From: Leptospira bouyouniensis
GTDB lineage: Bacteria > Spirochaetota > Leptospiria > Leptospirales > Leptospiraceae
Direction: 5' to 3'
NCBI RefSeq assembly: GCF_004769525.1
Contig: NZ_RQFT01000012.1
Span: 143,501 to 207,500, forward strand
DNA length: 64,000 bases
A program made the translations under genes and the position numbers. Below are positions 46,310-55,129 of the stretch, piece by piece. Every line of letters starts with the position of its first letter. Position 1 is the first letter of the stretch. Below the pieces are notes generated by a model. That model was not told the DNA's origin and did not search any database. It saw only the letters and a program-made list of their open reading frames with translations.

Positions 46310-46843
46310 ATGATCCGTTCTTTCCAAGGCCACACACCATCCCTCCACCCCTCGTCCTGGGTGGCACCTTCCGCAGATGTACTGGGAAAGGTGAGTATCG
46401 GGGAAGAGTCTTCTATTTGGTTCCAATGTGTGTTACGAGGTGACGTAAATACCATCACGATTGGCAAACATGTGAACATCCAAGACATGACTCTCGTACA
46501 TGTGGCAAGAGATTTGTATCCTGTCACGATTGGGGATTATGTATCCATTGGCCACCACGCTACCATTCACGGGTGTACACTCCGCGATCATAGTTTTGTG
46601 GGGATGGGGGCTATGATCATGGACGATGTGGAGATTGGTGAATGGTCGTTTGTCGGAGCAGGTTCCCTTGTCCCACCGGGGAAAAAAATCCCACCTGGAG
46701 TTCTCATTATGGGTAGTCCCGCCAAAATCATTCGAGACATCACAGACAAAGACCGAGAGATCATCACCCGCACTGCAAACAATTATGTGAAGTACAAAGA
46801 AAACTACCGTAGTGAAGGGATCGGGGGCACATCCCTTTCCTAA
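46310..46843 (+). CDS. Gamma-carbonic-anhydrase family protein (YrdA-like)
   Basis: A 177-residue trimeric left-handed beta-helix protein with hexapeptide repeats. The metal-ligand His of the family are in place: His64 in LVHVARD and His82/His87 in [27 protein letters not shown] and the C-terminal GSPAKIIRD are also characteristic. Many YrdA-type members lack measured carbonic anhydrase activity, so the reaction is uncertain. It is divergent from sucB. Its stop codon lies in the loop of a 9-bp hairpin. Confidence 0.88.
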   Translation: MIRSFQGHTPSLHPSSWVAPSADVLGKVSIGEESSIWFQCVLRGDVNTITIGKHVNIQDMTLVHVARDLYPVTIGDYVSIGHHATIHGCTLRDHSFVGMGAMIMDDVEIGEWSFVGAGSLVPPGKKIPPGVLIMGSPAKIIRDITDKDREIITRTANNYVKYKENYRSEGIGGTSLS

Positions 46844-46922
46844 CGGAAAGGGACCGGGTGATCCGCTGCAATCTTTCGCTTATGCGAAAGGATTTCCACT
46901 TCTCCCCCTTGTGCGGAAATCC
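46832..46922. repeat. Cluster of three palindromes
   Basis: Three inverted repeats follow each other: TCCCTTTCC/GGAAAGGGA (46832-46840, 46845-46853, loop TAAC including the stop codon); CTTTCGC/GCGAAAG (46873-46879, 46884-46890, loop 4); GGATTTCC/GGAAATCC (46890-46897, 46915-46922). The near-identical words ATCCGCTGCA (about 46861) and ATCCGCTTGCA (about 46919) also flank the last two. No U tract follows any stem. Confidence 0.7.
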
Positions 46923-46963
46923 GCTTGCAGAAGTCTTCGATTTATGGCAAAGTAACCTAACAT

Positions 46964-47605
46964 ATGAATTTATATTTTCGGTTGGGTTTCTCTTTTATTC
47001 TCCTCGTTTGTGTTTCTTGTAATTTCCATTATTTTGCACTCGCAAACGAATCGAACTCGCAAGCTCCTGACCTAGACAAAATCACTGGGGATAAAATTCG
47101 CTTTCATCTCATTCGAGTGGAAGAAAATCCCAAAGCCAATTTGTATAATTCCCCTGCATTGGAATTTGAACTCGCAAAATCAAAACTTTTCAAACTCAGC
47201 CGTTCTTCCAAATTAAATCTTACCTATACAACTAAAACAGGAACCGATACTGCTGGCATTTCGGCACTGATGTTTTTACTGACCCTTGGTATTTTCCCAT
47301 CGTTTGTCGAAACCCATTCGAATGTCACCTTCACTCTTATGGATAGAGAAGACAAAAAAATCTTCCGTGATTACTCATATCCCATCCAAGGAAGAAGAAT
47401 CATCTCTTGGTTAACGATCCCATTTTATATTGTTCTTCCTATATTTTCTGATTCCGTAGATGGGGGAGTGAATTATGAAACTTCCAATGTATCCTTACGG
47501 ATGTTAGTGGAAGCTTTTGAGGCAGATTTAGCAAAAGACTGTTTGGAAAATCCAGAATTACTCGAAACCTTACGGAACAAAGGGAATGAATCCATTGAAC
47601 TTTAA
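46964..47605 (+). CDS. Hypothetical lipoprotein with membrane-like segments
   Basis: A 213-residue protein. Signal MNLYFRLGFSFILLVCVSC (lipobox Cys19), a beta-rich middle (RFHLIRVEENPKANLYN) and two later hydrophobic stretches (ISALMFLLTLGIFPSF, WLTIPFYIVLPIF) that could be transmembrane hairpin or buried. It is not recognised. It is preceded by the palindrome cluster and is convergent with the phosphatase gene; no terminator is visible between them. Confidence 0.72.
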   Translation: MNLYFRLGFSFILLVCVSCNFHYFALANESNSQAPDLDKITGDKIRFHLIRVEENPKANLYNSPALEFELAKSKLFKLSRSSKLNLTYTTKTGTDTAGISALMFLLTLGIFPSFVETHSNVTFTLMDREDKKIFRDYSYPIQGRRIISWLTIPFYIVLPIFSDSVDGGVNYETSNVSLRMLVEAFEADLAKDCLENPELLETLRNKGNESIEL

Positions 47606-47701
47606 ATGTAAATTTGATGTTCCTTGTCGCGGCAAATTATAAAATTGATCCGGTCTTTTCCGAACCTTTACCTTTAGATTTAAAATTTGTAACGACTTAA
47701 C

Positions 47702-49462
47702 TTACTTTCTATCTACTATCAGAATGGTTACATCGTCGGCAAACTCATTGGAATTTACATAATCTTTTGCTTCTTGGATGAGTGAATTGGCAGAGTCTTG
47801 GGCTGACTTTGATTTCCCTTTTGTAATGGCTTTTTGGAATAACTCGTCGTCATAACGTTTGTTATGGTCTTTTGACATGTGTTCGGTGATCCCATCTGTA
47901 AACAAAACCAATCGGTCGCCAGATCCAAAGGAAAAAGTTTTTTCCTCATAATATAAATCAGGGATGAGACCAAGGATTTTTCCTTTTACATCCAAAGGAG
48001 TTGCATTATCGCTGTTTCCTTTGAGTAAAAAAGGTGCATGGTGGCCTGCATTGGCACAAAGAATAGTATTTTCCTCTAAATTGATGATCCCATAAAATGC
48101 TGTCAGAAAGTTACCAGCAAGTTTTCCAAACAACATATGATTGAGTGTGGTTAAAAACAAAGACGGGCTTTGTTTGATTTCTGGTTCAAAGTTTTTTAAA
48201 ACCATATGCGACATCGCCGCAAGAACAGCTGCAGAAAGCCCATGCCCTGAAATATCCGCTATCAATATCGAATACTTAGTTTTGTCAATTTCTGTGACAT
48301 CATAAAAATCACCACCCACTTGTTCGAGAGGGATGTGTGAAACTCCATAACTTAGCTCTCTTGATTCAGGTAATACTGAAGGCATAATTTTTTGCATGAT
48401 GTTTTTGGCACGATTCAATTCCTTCCCTGTATCCACAATTTGGTGGAAAAGCTGGGCATTTTTAATCGTGTTGCTCAAACGGGCGGCAATATTGGTGAGA
48501 AGATCCAAATCAGAATGTTGGAACGCATATCCTGAGAGTTTGTTATTGATACTGATCACACCCAAAAGTTCGTCTTGGTAAATGAGTGGAGCTGAAATTA
48601 AAGATTTAGATTCAAAACGGAAGGGTGAGAGTTTATTATAACGCGGGTCCAAATCTAAATTATGGATGAGTAAACTTTCTTTTTTTTCTGCAACCCATCC
48701 AGCAACACCTTTCCCAAAAGGAACTTTGATTTGGTCATAGGAATCTTCCGGGATTCCTTTTGCTGCAAGAATTCCTAACTCTTGTTTGGTTGTATTTGCT
48801 AAATATATGGTTCCCGAAGAAGCTCCCAAATATTCCAAAACTCTATTTAACATCCACTTACCAAGTTCGTTTAAACTTTTTTCGGAAACGGAAAGTTTTT
48901 CAAATTCATAAAGTAACGACAATTCTAATATTCGTTTGTCCAAACTATCTTTGGTATTGGCATTTTGAATGGCAGTGGCTGCAACTTCCGAGAGGGAAAT
49001 CAAATATTCTAAATCAGCATCATTAAAAATTCGATCATTGGTTTTGTTGATGACTTCAAGAGTTCCGATAAGTCTTTCCTCAACAAAGAGTGGTACACAA
49101 ATGAGTGACTTGGTTTTGAAACCAGTCCGTTTGTCCATGCTAGGATTGAACCGTGGGTCTTTGTATGCGTCTTCCAATGCGATTGGTTTTTTTTCTTTGG
49201 CGACCATACCAACGATCCCTTCCCCCAATTCAAGCCTCGCATATTCTTGAATGATTTCTCCTTTTTCTCCTAAAGCTACTTCGCAATATAAAAATTCATC
49301 GTTTTCCAAAAGGAAAAGGGAACTTGCTTCCGCTTCTAATAAATCTTTGGAATATAACATGATGAGTGGGAGCAGTTGGTGCAAATCTAAGTTTGCATTG
49401 AGAATAGATGAAATATGAAGCAAACTTCGGAATTTACTGAGGCTAGTTTGTGGGTCGGTCAT
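47702..49462 (-). CDS. GAF-GAF-PP2C (SpoIIE/RsbU-type) phosphatase
   Basis: A 586-residue cytoplasmic protein. Two GAF sensor domains (about 20-175 with SLICVPLFVEERLIGTLEV, and about 195-345 with SLISAPLIYQDELLGVISI) are near duplicates. A coiled linker leads to the PP2C domain (about 375-586): VGGDFYDV, IADISGHGLSAAVLAAMSH, ANAGHHAP and LFTDGITE carry the Mn-binding Asp residues. Such proteins dephosphorylate STAS antagonists in response to small ligands, here possibly the protein at 21720. It has no membrane segment. The gene stands alone. Confidence 0.9.
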   Translation of the reverse strand: MTDPQTSLSKFRSLLHISSILNANLDLHQLLPLIMLYSKDLLEAEASSLFLLENDEFLYCEVALGEKGEIIQEYARLELGEGIVGMVAKEKKPIALEDAYKDPRFNPSMDKRTGFKTKSLICVPLFVEERLIGTLEVINKTNDRIFNDADLEYLISLSEVAATAIQNANTKDSLDKRILELSLLYEFEKLSVSEKSLNELGKWMLNRVLEYLGASSGTIYLANTTKQELGILAAKGIPEDSYDQIKVPFGKGVAGWVAEKKESLLIHNLDLDPRYNKLSPFRFESKSLISAPLIYQDELLGVISINNKLSGYAFQHSDLDLLTNIAARLSNTIKNAQLFHQIVDTGKELNRAKNIMQKIMPSVLPESRELSYGVSHIPLEQVGGDFYDVTEIDKTKYSILIADISGHGLSAAVLAAMSHMVLKNFEPEIKQSPSLFLTTLNHMLFGKLAGNFLTAFYGIINLEENTILCANAGHHAPFLLKGNSDNATPLDVKGKILGLIPDLYYEEKTFSFGSGDRLVLFTDGITEHMSKDHNKRYDDELFQKAITKGKSKSAQDSANSLIQEAKDYVNSNEFADDVTILIVDRK

Positions 49463-49889
49463 ACAGGCAACATACCAATCTTTCCAATTGATTCACTTTC
49501 GTCGATTTAGAATTTTTATGTTTTTTTGAATGATTTAGGGAAAGGGAAAAAATGGGGAACCTAGATAAAAAGCGTTTAGCATGGAAAAGGTGAGCTTAGA
49601 AATCCCAGACGATTGAGTGTTTAATCGTTCCGTGAACTCTATGGTAGCAGAATGAGTGTCTATTGTAAAGGTAATTGAAAGGAATGAAAACGAATTCAGA
49701 ACAATTGATCAAATGATTCATTTCTTTTTCATTCAATTGGTTTTTGTTTACGAATGGAAAACGAAATGGAATCCTAAAGTTAAATCATATTGTTTAATCG
49801 TAAGGCAATCTAAGGGTTTTTTATCCATTGGATTTTTTTATTCAGATTAGGATTGCCAATCTATCATTCGAATTGATTTTATCCAAGGT
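49463..49889. other. A+T-rich intergenic region, nothing convincing
   Basis: About 430 bases between the phosphatase gene (minus) and the next plus-strand gene. A GTG-started open frame (49656-49850) has no ribosome binding site and an unusual aromatic composition, so it was not called. No hairpin with a U tract, RNA gene or repeat was recognised. It marks the edge of an A+T-richer stretch that runs to about 56.4 kb. Confidence 0.5.
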
Positions 49890-50969
49890 ATGAATGGTTT
49901 TTTTCTCAAATTCAATTTATCTCATAGAATCGTTTATTCTCAATTTGTTCGTTCTGTTTTCATCGTATTCCTTCTTCCATGTTTGGTATTCTGCAAAAAG
50001 GAAGAGAATACAGACGAAGATTTGCTGACATTCCTTACATTGAATTTGTATATTAGGTCATGTGTAGGACAAAATACATTCCCTTCGAATGGGAGTGTTG
50101 GAAGTCTTATTCGTTACCAAATCCAACCATCCATCACATCAACAAGTATAACCTCTGACAACAACCCTCATCAAGTATATCCTCCTCAATCAGGTGTGAC
50201 AAAAAAGAATATATTGTCGGTGTTTTATCCGGGAACAGGTTCTACCCCTTGCGAAGTTGGCGCAATTTTACAACAAGGTGCAACACGTGGTTACCATGTC
50301 ATCGGTCTAAGTTATCCAAATAGTGAAGCTGTAAATACAATTTGTAACCAAGGTGCCGCGAGAAATGATGCGAGTTGTTTTGAAAATTTAAGGAACGAAG
50401 TTGTTACAGGAGCTCAAGTTTCTTCTTATGTTTCTGTTGATACAAACAATTCAATTGAAGGGAGATTATTGTCATTGTTATTGTATCTCGCTAAAACTTA
50501 TCCCGGCGATGGTTGGGATACATATTTAACTGGTGGTACCATTAATTGGCCCAATGTATATGTTGGCGGACATTCTCAAGGGAGTGGGCATGCCGCCTTT
50601 CATGGAAAAATAAGAAACGTGGGTAGAGTTTCTATTTATAGTGGTGTTTCTGATTATAGTTTACAATTTGGATCCATCCCTTCTTGGTTCGCGAATACAC
50701 AAGTTGCTCCAGCAGGTTCTTATTACGGACTCATCCATGAAAATGATACAGTCGCAAATTTTAGTGGAAATGCAAACCAGGTAACGGATGTTTGGTTAAA
50801 TCAATTTAATATGACTGGTACACTTACAAACACGAGCGTAGGTTCTCCATTTGGGAATAGCAAACGTTTGGTAACTACTGCTTGTAATGGAATGAGTGCT
50901 TCCGTTTTACATAGTTGTCCAATGACAAACGGATTCCAATCCATTTGGAATTATATCAGTTACCCTTGA
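49890..50969 (+). CDS. Alpha/beta-hydrolase-like lipoprotein
   Basis: A 359-residue protein. A long charged n-region is followed by the hydrophobic VRSVFIVFLLPCLVFC lipobox (Cys near residue 36) and a polar stalk. The body has the shape of a serine esterase: FYPGTGSTPCEVG (oxyanion-like), RGYHVIGLSYPN, and the nucleophile elbow GGHSQGSGHAAFHG (G-H-S-Q-G). The Asp may be in LIHENDTVANF and the His in VLHSCPMTNG. Cys residues in the mature part could form disulphides, in keeping with an exported protein. Its substrate is unknown. Confidence 0.75.
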   Translation: MNGFFLKFNLSHRIVYSQFVRSVFIVFLLPCLVFCKKEENTDEDLLTFLTLNLYIRSCVGQNTFPSNGSVGSLIRYQIQPSITSTSITSDNNPHQVYPPQSGVTKKNILSVFYPGTGSTPCEVGAILQQGATRGYHVIGLSYPNSEAVNTICNQGAARNDASCFENLRNEVVTGAQVSSYVSVDTNNSIEGRLLSLLLYLAKTYPGDGWDTYLTGGTINWPNVYVGGHSQGSGHAAFHGKIRNVGRVSIYSGVSDYSLQFGSIPSWFANTQVAPAGSYYGLIHENDTVANFSGNANQVTDVWLNQFNMTGTLTNTSVGSPFGNSKRLVTTACNGMSASVLHSCPMTNGFQSIWNYISYP

Positions 50970-50993
50970 ATCGAAATAGCAACTGTTCGAAAT

Positions 50994-51728
50994 TTAAAAA
51001 GCTGGAAGTCGTTTGAAGATCCATTCCGGAATCATTCGAATAACAAACATAATAAGAGACCAATGCCAACGAATATAAACTTGGTCTTTTTTATTTAAAC
51101 CAGCTTTTACGATTTTTTCACCTGCTTCTTCGGGATGTAATGTCAACCATGGTATCAAATTATGACCAAAAGACATCTTAGTATATACGGGTCCAAGAAG
51201 TATTGTACCAATATGAACACCACTTGGATACAATAACGCGCGTAATCCGGAAAGGAAGGTCGTTAAACCAGCTTTAGCACTTCCATATGCATAATTTAGT
51301 TTTCGGCCCCTCTCACCTGCAACAGAACTGACAACAGTAATCGTGCCAGATTTTTTCTTTTCTAATTCCAGTGAAATTCGATTCACCAATGCTGCCACAC
51401 CTGTAAAATTGATTTGAATGGTTTTTTCTAATTCTTTCACATCAATTCTAGTTTGTGTTTGGTCTTCGTAATAACCAACAAGAATAAAAGTATGGTTTGG
51501 TATATCATTGAATTTAGACACAAATGAATCAAAAGTTTCCATCTCTGTGATATCCAATATATATATGGAAACAGAAGTATTATATTTTGAAGTGATATTG
51601 TTTTTTAATTCATTTAACTTTTGTTTGTTTCTTCCTGTGAGAGTCAGGGAATGGCCTCTTTTTGCCAATGAGTTTGCCACCCAAATTCCGATATCCGAAG
51701 TTGCGCCAATTACTAATGAATGTTCCAT
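50994..51728 (-). CDS. Short-chain dehydrogenase/reductase
   Basis: A 244-residue Rossmann-fold oxidoreductase. NADP-binding GATSDIGIWVA is at the N-terminus, the conserved NFTGV is in the middle, the catalytic triad lies in VVSSVAGERG (Ser) and YAYGSAKAG (Tyr, Lys), and a C-terminal hydrophobic tail (WHWSLIMFVIRMIPEW) may associate with the membrane. This layout resembles DprE2-like polyprenyl-linked sugar reductases, but the call is only family-level. Last gene of the operon from 56311, seven bases after the kinase gene. Confidence 0.85.
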   Translation of the reverse strand: MEHSLVIGATSDIGIWVANSLAKRGHSLTLTGRNKQKLNELKNNITSKYNTSVSIYILDITEMETFDSFVSKFNDIPNHTFILVGYYEDQTQTRIDVKELEKTIQINFTGVAALVNRISLELEKKKSGTITVVSSVAGERGRKLNYAYGSAKAGLTTFLSGLRALLYPSGVHIGTILLGPVYTKMSFGHNLIPWLTLHPEEAGEKIVKAGLNKKDQVYIRWHWSLIMFVIRMIPEWIFKRLPAF

Positions 51729-51735
51729 GATTTAA

Positions 51736-54141
51736 TTATTTTTCCTTCGACCATTTTTTGATCATATAAACCAAATCTTGCATTAGGAGTGGTTTTGTCA
51801 TAAAATCATCCATCCCAGATTTTAGGCATTTTTCTTTATCTTCTTCCATGACATTTGCTGTGAGCGCAATGATAATTGGTTGTTTTATCAGATTTTTATT
51901 TTTTCTGATTCTTTGTGTCACTTGAATACCGTCGATGTCGGGCATTTGCACATCTAATAAAATAAAATTTGGCTCTTCTTTTTCTACAACCTTTAGAGTT
52001 TGGTTTCCATTTTCTGCGATTAGGGCAGGATAACCTAATTTTTTAAGGAACATTTTAGAAACTTTTATGTTGATTGGATCATCATCTGCTATCAATATTT
52101 TTGTCGGAAATGATTCTGCCAAATTTTTTTCCCACTCATCGGATCTTAATATCCTTTGGTTCGGAAATTCATTGTTAGTTGCAATTTCGTTGATTGTTTT
52201 TGTGATTGGAATTTCTACGATAAAGACAGAACCTTTTCCAAGTTCTGATGAAACTGAAATGGTGCCAGACATTTCTTCTACAATTTTTTTGGTGATCGTA
52301 AGTCCAAGACCAGTCCCATTTGTTTTTTCAGATAAATGAGAGTGCACTTGCATAAATGGCTGGAAAAGGTCTTTTATATTTTCTGCAGGAATCCCTATAC
52401 CTGTATCACTTACCTCAATGATGAGTTTACTATTTATCGTATCAATAGGTTCATGTGCCACAATCAGAGAGATAGTTCCGTATTCAGTGAATTTGACTGC
52501 ATTCCCCAAAAGATTTGAAAGTATCTGAGTGAATCTTCTTGCATCAGTGATGATATTGGTTGGTATATTCTGTTTTGTTACTAACTCTATTTTCACATGA
52601 TTCGTATCAATTTTTGTTCGGAACAATTGAACAATATCACTTAAAAATTTATTTAATTCAATTGGTTCTTGCCTTAATTCAAATTTCCCAGATTCGAGTT
52701 TAGTTAAATCTAATATATCATTGATTAGAAGTAATAAATTTTCTCCACTAAATTGGATTAAGTTTAAATATTCTTTTTGTTCTTCTGTTAAATTTGTTTG
52801 CCCAAACATTTGGGTCATACCTAAAATTCCATTCAAAGGTGTTCGAATTTCATGACTCATCGTTGATAAAAATGCAGTTTTAAATTTTACCTCAGCGAGA
52901 GCTCTTTCCTTTTCTTGCCTAAGTTTTTCTTTGTTTTTGAAATTTTGAATCATACGATCTGCAATGAAAAATGCCTGAGACAATCCAAAAACTAAGAACC
53001 CATATTGTGCTAAATAAGCCGTTCCTTTTTTGGCAAATTCAGTTAGGATATCGAGTGAAAAAAGTAACATTGTTGAAATAAGGGAAAATAGAAAGAATTT
53101 TGCCCCTGGTTTAGAAACCAATACTCCATTTATGATTGGAATCATGAGTGTAAAAATCCCAACTAAAGAAAGTATTAAATGGTATGATTGGATTTGAGAA
53201 TAAATATTTGTTGGAAATGGCATTCCGAATAACAAAATTAATGCGGCTATGTAATTGGCTCTATATATGAATTTGTATTTTTTTTCAGGGTGTATCTCCT
53301 GTACATACCTGACAAAGGCGAGGTATAATAATGTAAACGTAATCCCATTGATCCGAACCATTAATTCATATAAACCCATGGGTAGGTAATTGTAAATCAG
53401 ACGAGTTTCACCTATACTAATTAGGCGAATGGAAGAAAGGAAACATACAAAAGAAAAATATAGATGTGTTTTTTCATCCCGCCAAAAAAGAAATAAAACA
53501 AAATGAAAAAAGGCAAGTGTGCCAAGCGATGCTAAAACTAAAATGTCGCGACTGGTTGCCTCAAAAAAAGACTTGTTGATTCCATTATGTGTTCCTATTA
53601 AATAAGGCGTAGCGACCCCACACACGTGATAATGAAAACATGAGATTTGCAAATTGATGTCGATAGTTCCATCTAAAATTGATGGAAGGGAAACGGTTTG
53701 GATACTGATATTTGGAATTTCTGAGTTTGTATCTGTCCCAATTTTTCCAGATTCATAAATTACCTCATCCCCAATTAGAATTTTAAATGCATTTCTCGTC
53801 ACACCATTCTGAAGGTATAAAAACTTTGTTTTCGGATTTACCAAAATTTTGATTTGCAGTGTTGCATATCCATTAGGATAAGAAGACTTAAAATTATTAG
53901 TCCAATTTCCGGGAATGTTTGTATAAGTGTTACTTTGAGTATCTTTAATTTCGAATTGTTGCCATTTAATTTTCCACTCTCCATTCAATGGAACATTTCC
54001 ATTTTTATCAAAATCCCAATCTCTTAAATCAATGACTCCAGAAACTACATTTGGAGGAATTGGATTTTGATTTGAAAAACATCCCACCAAACAGAAAGTT
54101 AGAAACGGTATCAATGCTCTAAGGATCAATGGTTCTATCAT
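51736..54141 (-). CDS. Hybrid histidine kinase, 7TM-DISM with receiver
   Basis: An 801-residue sensor. The N-terminus carries a possible lipobox (FCLVGC, Cys21), then a periplasmic DISMED2-type sandwich (about 30-190), seven membrane helices (about 200-395), a coiled linker, HisKA with phospho-His430 in MSHEIRTPLNG, HATPase with LLGNAVKF (Asn547), DTGIGIP and GTGLGL, and a C-terminal receiver (about 680-800) with acceptor Asp730 in FILLDVQMPDIDG. All catalytic residues are present. The output phosphotransfer partner is not nearby. It lies between the ECF41 sigma gene and the SDR gene. Confidence 0.92.
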   Translation of the reverse strand: MIEPLILRALIPFLTFCLVGCFSNQNPIPPNVVSGVIDLRDWDFDKNGNVPLNGEWKIKWQQFEIKDTQSNTYTNIPGNWTNNFKSSYPNGYATLQIKILVNPKTKFLYLQNGVTRNAFKILIGDEVIYESGKIGTDTNSEIPNISIQTVSLPSILDGTIDINLQISCFHYHVCGVATPYLIGTHNGINKSFFEATSRDILVLASLGTLAFFHFVLFLFWRDEKTHLYFSFVCFLSSIRLISIGETRLIYNYLPMGLYELMVRINGITFTLLYLAFVRYVQEIHPEKKYKFIYRANYIAALILLFGMPFPTNIYSQIQSYHLILSLVGIFTLMIPIINGVLVSKPGAKFFLFSLISTMLLFSLDILTEFAKKGTAYLAQYGFLVFGLSQAFFIADRMIQNFKNKEKLRQEKERALAEVKFKTAFLSTMSHEIRTPLNGILGMTQMFGQTNLTEEQKEYLNLIQFSGENLLLLINDILDLTKLESGKFELRQEPIELNKFLSDIVQLFRTKIDTNHVKIELVTKQNIPTNIITDARRFTQILSNLLGNAVKFTEYGTISLIVAHEPIDTINSKLIIEVSDTGIGIPAENIKDLFQPFMQVHSHLSEKTNGTGLGLTITKKIVEEMSGTISVSSELGKGSVFIVEIPITKTINEIATNNEFPNQRILRSDEWEKNLAESFPTKILIADDDPINIKVSKMFLKKLGYPALIAENGNQTLKVVEKEEPNFILLDVQMPDIDGIQVTQRIRKNKNLIKQPIIIALTANVMEEDKEKCLKSGMDDFMTKPLLMQDLVYMIKKWSKEK

Positions 54142-54183
54142 CTAAATCCAATCAGACGATAAGAAATGAAAGCTTCCTGTTTT

Positions 54184-55128
54184 CTAATTTAAAAAAGCTT
54201 TGATTTTATTCTGCAAGTATAAGAGTAAAAAATAGACTAAATTTGGTTTTCGTATATATCCTAATTTTCTTAAGTGTTCTGAGTTTTGGAATCCTTTCAA
54301 TTTATCAGGATTGGCAATTGTATAAATTTTGCTAATTTGATTCCCATCGATTGATATAAATTGGACAAAATTCGGTAATCCATCATTCCCATAACCAACT
54401 AAAACTGGTTCTCCATTTGCATATCCAAAGTAAACATCCGAGGATGCAGTTGCTTTTTTTGAAGTTTGTTTTAGAAAGGTTATGACTCGAACAATTCCAG
54501 GTATTGGAATCCTTGCTGCATGTACCTTGCCTCCACCATCTGAATAAGCAACAACTTCTTCTTTTAAAAGTTTTGTTAGTGTTTGAGTGTCTTGTTTTAC
54601 GCAAGCAAGACTAAATTCCATCAGTAACTTTGCATGTAATTTTGGGTCAGGTTCGAATTTTTTTTTCCTCTGTTTTAATGCCTGTTTGGCTCGACTCAGA
54701 ATTTTTCTTGAGTGATCTGGAGTTTTTCCGATGATTTTGGAAATTGAGTCGAAATCGAAATCAAATGACTCTCTTAATATCAGAACAGCTCGTTCAAATG
54801 GATTTAATGTTTCTAAAAGAACAAGAAATGCAAAATTTATTTTTTCTTCATCAATTCCTTCCAACTTTTCAGGAATCGGTTCTGGCAAATAAGGACCAAT
54901 GTATGTTTCTTTTTTCCTAGATGCTTTTTTTAGCAAATCGAAGGCAAGCCTTGCTACTATACTCCCCCAATATGATTTTGGATTTAGGACTTTGTTTTGA
55001 TTTACGGAGAGCCATCGAAGATAACTCTCTTGTAAAATATCTTCTGCGTCCACATAGCTACCTGTTATGCGGTAAGCAATGGAAAATAAATATGGTTTCC
55101 ATTCAAGAAAGGAATCTAAATCGTTCAA
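54184..55128 (-). CDS. ECF41-group RNA polymerase sigma factor with SnoaL-like tail
   Basis: A 314-residue sigma factor. Region sigma2 (about 10-75, with DAEDILQESYLRWL), sigma4 (about 105-165, FERAVLILRESF then SRKILSRAKQAL) and a C-terminal SnoaL-like domain (about 170-290) with DGGGK (197-201) and NPDKL (273-277), the two motifs by which ECF41 factors sense and switch through the fused domain in place of an anti-sigma. The start is TTG 55128 with AAGGAG about ten bases upstream. It is one base after the oxidoreductase stop, matching the known ECF41 context of an oxidoreductase as target. Confidence 0.9.
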   Translation of the reverse strand: MNDLDSFLEWKPYLFSIAYRITGSYVDAEDILQESYLRWLSVNQNKVLNPKSYWGSIVARLAFDLLKKASRKKETYIGPYLPEPIPEKLEGIDEEKINFAFLVLLETLNPFERAVLILRESFDFDFDSISKIIGKTPDHSRKILSRAKQALKQRKKKFEPDPKLHAKLLMEFSLACVKQDTQTLTKLLKEEVVAYSDGGGKVHAARIPIPGIVRVITFLKQTSKKATASSDVYFGYANGEPVLVGYGNDGLPNFVQFISIDGNQISKIYTIANPDKLKGFQNSEHLRKLGYIRKPNLVYFLLLYLQNKIKAFLN

Positions 55129-55129
55129 T

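Noticed and set aside
49656..49850. Open frame of 64 codons starting with GTG in the large intergenic gap
   Set aside because: No ribosome binding site, odd aromatic-rich composition, no signal or motif; likely chance in A+T-rich DNA.
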